This document shows positions 61,365-64,000 of a stretch of 64,000 bases of DNA, piece after piece. Both the position numbers and the translations under genes were made by a program. Origin of the DNA: Spirochaeta africana DSM 8902 (lineage in GTDB: Bacteria; Spirochaetota; Spirochaetia; DSM-27196; DSM-8902); NCBI RefSeq assembly GCF_000242595.2, contig NC_017098.1, positions 620,001 through 684,000 of the forward strand, written 5' to 3'. Each line of letters opens with the position of its first letter. The stretch's first letter is position 1. The notes beneath the pieces were generated by a model, which was not told where the DNA came from, searched no databases, and worked only from the letters and a program-made list of their open reading frames with translations.

Positions 61365-61748
61365 ATGAAGCACACAGTTGGAATAATTCAGGCAACGGTT
61401 GTCTGTTCGCTGCTGCTGTTGGCAGGCGGCTGCAGCAGGGAGACAGCTGTAGCTCCACCGGTAAGTAACCCGGAATTCCGCAGATACCAATGGGTAGTGG
61501 TAACCGATGAGTATGTCCCGGTGTACGCAGAGCCTGTGCGTACCGCGCGTCCGGTTGCGGTTCTGCGCGAGGGTGAGGTGCTGCCGGTGGGCAACCTTCA
61601 GGTGCGTCAGGACACCGTTCACGGGCAGCAGGGGCGCTGGTACTACCTGGAAATTGCCGATGCCGAGAATGGCTGGGTGTTTGAGTCTTCCTTTCGCGGT
61701 TTTTATCTGTTGGAACAGGCGCAGCACTATACCAGGGTTCCCCGGTAA
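61365..61748 (+). CDS. Lipoprotein with SH3-like domain
   Basis: 127 residues. A lipoprotein signal peptide (about 1-24) ends in the lipobox LAGGC. After a short linker, residues about 45-115 form an SH3b-like fold: VTDEYVPVYAEP, VLREGEVLPVG and WYYLEI...NGWVFESS, a typical bacterial SH3 arrangement. It would be anchored to a membrane and may bind cell wall material. GGGGAG precedes the ATG. Its stop overlaps the DUF445 gene start by one base. Confidence 0.8.
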   Translation: MKHTVGIIQATVVCSLLLLAGGCSRETAVAPPVSNPEFRRYQWVVVTDEYVPVYAEPVRTARPVAVLREGEVLPVGNLQVRQDTVHGQQGRWYYLEIADAENGWVFESSFRGFYLLEQAQHYTRVPR

Positions 61749-63223
61749 TGATAGTCCTCGATCATGCCAGACTGCTGTTATTTATCGTGCCTCCCCTGGG
61801 AGGCGCCATTATCGGGTATCTGACCAACGCGCTTGCTATCAGGATGCTGTTTCGGCCGCTTCGGGCCTATCGGATAGGCAGGCTGAGAATCCCGTTTACT
61901 CCGGGTATTATTCCCCGGCAGCGGGGACAACTGGCAGACAGTATCGCGCGCATGGTGGGATCAACCCTGCTGACACCCGAGGCCCTGCAGCAGCATCTGG
62001 GTCGACCGGCGATGAGGTCGGCTGTCAGAGAGCGCGTATCCTGGTATACCGGGAGAATACTGTCGGCGGAGTTCCAGCCCGACAGTGAAAGCCTGGCTGC
62101 GCCCCTGGCAAGTGCGGTTTCGTCGCCGCTTTTTGCCGAGCTGCTGCAGCGGGGTACAGCAACCCTGGTGGAGCGCCTGTCTGGCATACAGATCGCAGAC
62201 CTGTCGGGGGTGTTTCGCGGCAGTCCGAACAGCAAGACCAGGCGCCGCTGTGTTACTGCGCTGCGGCATGCCGCCAGAAGCGGCAGTCGTCATCTGCGTG
62301 CTTTGGAACAGCCTGCAGCTGCATACCTGCCGGATACCCTGGTACAGGATCTGGCCTTGTTTGCGGATCGTCATTACAACGAGCTGTGGCAGCGCGTGCT
62401 GCGGTGGCTGCGGACACCTCATATGCAGCAGGAACTGTCCAGCAGGGGGCGTGTGCTGCTAAAGCGGATCCTGCAACGGCTCAAGTTCTTGCAGCGGTTT
62501 GTGGTAACTGCCGGACAGTATGACCGTAATCTCGATGAACAAATGCCGTATATCGTACGCGACCTGGTTCAGCAGCTGGAACAGACTGTGTTCAAGCCGG
62601 AGACCCGCAGGCTGATTCTGGATGAGCTGCAGGTGCTGGTTCGGGAGCTGCTGGACTGCCGACCTGGTGAACTCGAACAGCGGCTGGATATCGACCTGGA
62701 ACAGTTGGCAGACAGGCTGGTGGTACAGCTGTGCAGTCAGTCCGGGGTTCCGGCTGTAACGGCAGGTGACATACTGGCGGCAACCGGTCTGGGCACGCCG
62801 CAGCAGGCAGCTGGACAGGCGGTACAGCGTCTGCTGCACTGGCTGGGAGTGCGGCCGACCGGGGATGCAGTTGAGGTGCGCCGCCGTGTCGAGCAGCGTA
62901 TGCAGCAGCTTATGACCGACCTGCTGCCGGGCAGGATCAGGATTGCCGGATTCATAGCCTTGACCGACAGTCAGAAAAACCGGCTGGATGATTTTCTGTG
63001 TGACCGTTTCTTCCGCCTCGCGGAGGCAAAGCTGCCGCAGGTGGTCCAGGCGGTAGACTTTACCGGGTTGGTACGGGACAAGGTCAACGGACTGGATGTG
63101 CGGCAGGTCGAGCAGCTGCTGCTGCTGGTAATGCAGCGCCACCTCAAGTTCATAAATCTGTTCGGGGCACTGCTGGGTGCAGTTATCGGCAGCGGGCAGG
63201 TTGTACTGACGCTGCTGCTCTGA
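61748..63223 (+). CDS. DUF445-family membrane protein
   Basis: 491 residues. The N-terminal segment PPLGGAIIGYLTNALAIRMLFRP with PFTPGIIPRQRGQLADSIARMVG is the DUF445 (YheB) signature; a second membrane segment closes the C-terminus (FINLFGALLGAVIGSGQVVLTLL). The middle is long and helical. The role of the family is poorly defined, mostly membrane-associated. It overlaps the lipoprotein gene by one base and is convergent with the gene at 63246. Confidence 0.88.
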   Translation: MIVLDHARLLLFIVPPLGGAIIGYLTNALAIRMLFRPLRAYRIGRLRIPFTPGIIPRQRGQLADSIARMVGSTLLTPEALQQHLGRPAMRSAVRERVSWYTGRILSAEFQPDSESLAAPLASAVSSPLFAELLQRGTATLVERLSGIQIADLSGVFRGSPNSKTRRRCVTALRHAARSGSRHLRALEQPAAAYLPDTLVQDLALFADRHYNELWQRVLRWLRTPHMQQELSSRGRVLLKRILQRLKFLQRFVVTAGQYDRNLDEQMPYIVRDLVQQLEQTVFKPETRRLILDELQVLVRELLDCRPGELEQRLDIDLEQLADRLVVQLCSQSGVPAVTAGDILAATGLGTPQQAAGQAVQRLLHWLGVRPTGDAVEVRRRVEQRMQQLMTDLLPGRIRIAGFIALTDSQKNRLDDFLCDRFFRLAEAKLPQVVQAVDFTGLVRDKVNGLDVRQVEQLLLLVMQRHLKFINLFGALLGAVIGSGQVVLTLLL

Positions 63224-63245
63224 GCAGCAACGCCTGCGGCAATTA

Positions 63246-64000
63246 CTACTGCGGGGGGAAGCTCAGCTCCGGGATACTCTCGGCAGCTGCTTCCGAGAAC
63301 CAGCTGCTCAATGCCTGGAGACGGTTGGAGATACTGTTGCGTATTCGCGACTGGATGCCGAATGTCATGACCGGCTCGGCGTGGATATATCCATATACCA
63401 GCAGCCCTTCGGGAAGCGGATGCAGCAGCAGGCTGATGCGCATGTCGTCATCCCGTATCGCCGGGAAAATACCATAGCGCACCGTTGCATGATTTCGCAT
63501 GTCCACCCGGATACTGTGCTGATTGTAGTGGTAGGCGATGCGGTAGATATTCTCTCCAAAGGTCGAGTCGTGCTGCAGCAGATAGTACTCGGCGGTTGCA
63601 GGTATGGTATCCGTAACCGATACTGCTGCCGTCTGGCGTGAACGGGGCGAACGGACAAACCGCGACTCGGTGAACAGGGTGCGCATCCGTTCACGGCTGG
63701 CAGAGTAGTACTCGATACCGGCCATTGTTTCCACTGCCAGCATCAGGCGATACAGATGGAGGTGGAAATCGTGGTCGGTGTACAGGTAATCGGCGTCGGG
63801 ATCGGCAGGGATAAACTGCAGGGTCTCCGCAAGCAGGCCCGAATCCGGGAGCTGATCTGCCTGCTGCATAGCAGCGACCGGCGGCATCAGTCTGGCACCG
63901 GTGCCGCTGTCGTCATACCGGAACAGGGTGTGATCCTGCAGCAGCTGCTGCTGTTGGGTGGTGCTCAGGTAATCCAGCAGGGACGGCAGGCGGGGCTGGG
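63246..64000 (-). CDS. Unknown protein, 5' end beyond the window
   Basis: The frame is open from the window edge to the stop at 63246-63248, giving at least 251 residues; an ATG at 63887 is likely internal. The visible part has no strong hydrophobic segment. It contains beta-strand-like stretches (ISLLLHPLPEGLLVYGYIHAEPVM) and a run of Gln (TTQQQQLL) upstream. It ends in a short Pro-rich tail. No family was recognised. It is convergent with the DUF445 gene. Confidence 0.65.
   Translation of the reverse strand, partial: QPRLPSLLDYLSTTQQQQLLQDHTLFRYDDSGTGARLMPPVAAMQQADQLPDSGLLAETLQFIPADPDADYLYTDHDFHLHLYRLMLAVETMAGIEYYSASRERMRTLFTESRFVRSPRSRQTAAVSVTDTIPATAEYYLLQHDSTFGENIYRIAYHYNQHSIRVDMRNHATVRYGIFPAIRDDDMRISLLLHPLPEGLLVYGYIHAEPVMTFGIQSRIRNSISNRLQALSSWFSEAAAESIPELSFPPQ

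Overview
The window is a chromosomal segment from a bacterium that is most likely a free-living, fermentative spirochaete (Spirochaetaceae/Spirochaeta-like). This is an inference. It rests on an RpoB with Asn at the position equivalent to E. coli Ser531 (the residue linked to natural rifampicin resistance in spirochaetes), a str operon without fusA, an Rnf complex and pyruvate:ferredoxin oxidoreductase typical of anaerobes, and outer-membrane proteins and a lipoprotein of a diderm cell. Base composition is GC-rich. No insertion sequence, prophage, CRISPR array or rRNA gene was seen.

Layout. (1) 1-5.9 kb: the end of a TrkH-type K+ transporter, an Omp85/D15-like barrel protein and a DtxR-family regulator on +. 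Facing them is a minus-strand cluster of eukaryote-type (GT3) glycogen synthase, an HPt protein, an HPr-like protein with Glu in place of Ser46, and an Smr-domain protein, then SlyD. (2) 6-12.9 kb: class II ketol-acid reductoisomerase, a ClC transporter, cofactor-independent phosphoglycerate mutase and a FapA/DUF342 protein. (3) 13.0-18.6 kb: a complete rseC-rnfBCDGEA operon. (4) 18.6-25.8 kb: a NicO metal exporter with a His-rich loop. After it comes a redox island: two dihydroorotate-dehydrogenase-like flavoproteins bracket a long-chain flavodoxin and a pyruvate:ferredoxin oxidoreductase that has cleanly lost its 2x[4Fe-4S] ferredoxin domain.

(5) 25.85-52.26 kb: tRNA-Thr, tRNA-Trp, secE, nusG, rplKAJL, rpoBC, rpsLG, tuf and then the continuous S10-spc-alpha ribosomal protein cluster (rpsJ to rplQ), with hairpins and terminators at the usual control points. 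(6) 52.3-64 kb: a large membrane protein of unknown function with fifteen 12-residue Glu-rich repeats, a solitary HsdS-like specificity domain, rnhA, a ComM/YifB ATPase, an HtrA-type protease, uvrB, an SH3-like lipoprotein, a DUF445 membrane protein and a partial unknown gene running off the end.

How the parts fit: the redox genes suggest pyruvate oxidation coupled through flavodoxin/ferredoxin to the Rnf ion pump. The glgA-HPt-HPr cluster suggests phosphotransfer control of glycogen storage. Both are hypotheses from gene order and visible residues. The strongest candidates for undescribed biology are the one-cluster PFOR with its two flavoprotein neighbours, and the glycogen synthase/HPt/HPr/Smr cluster. 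All identifications were made by reading the translated sequences; no database search was run.
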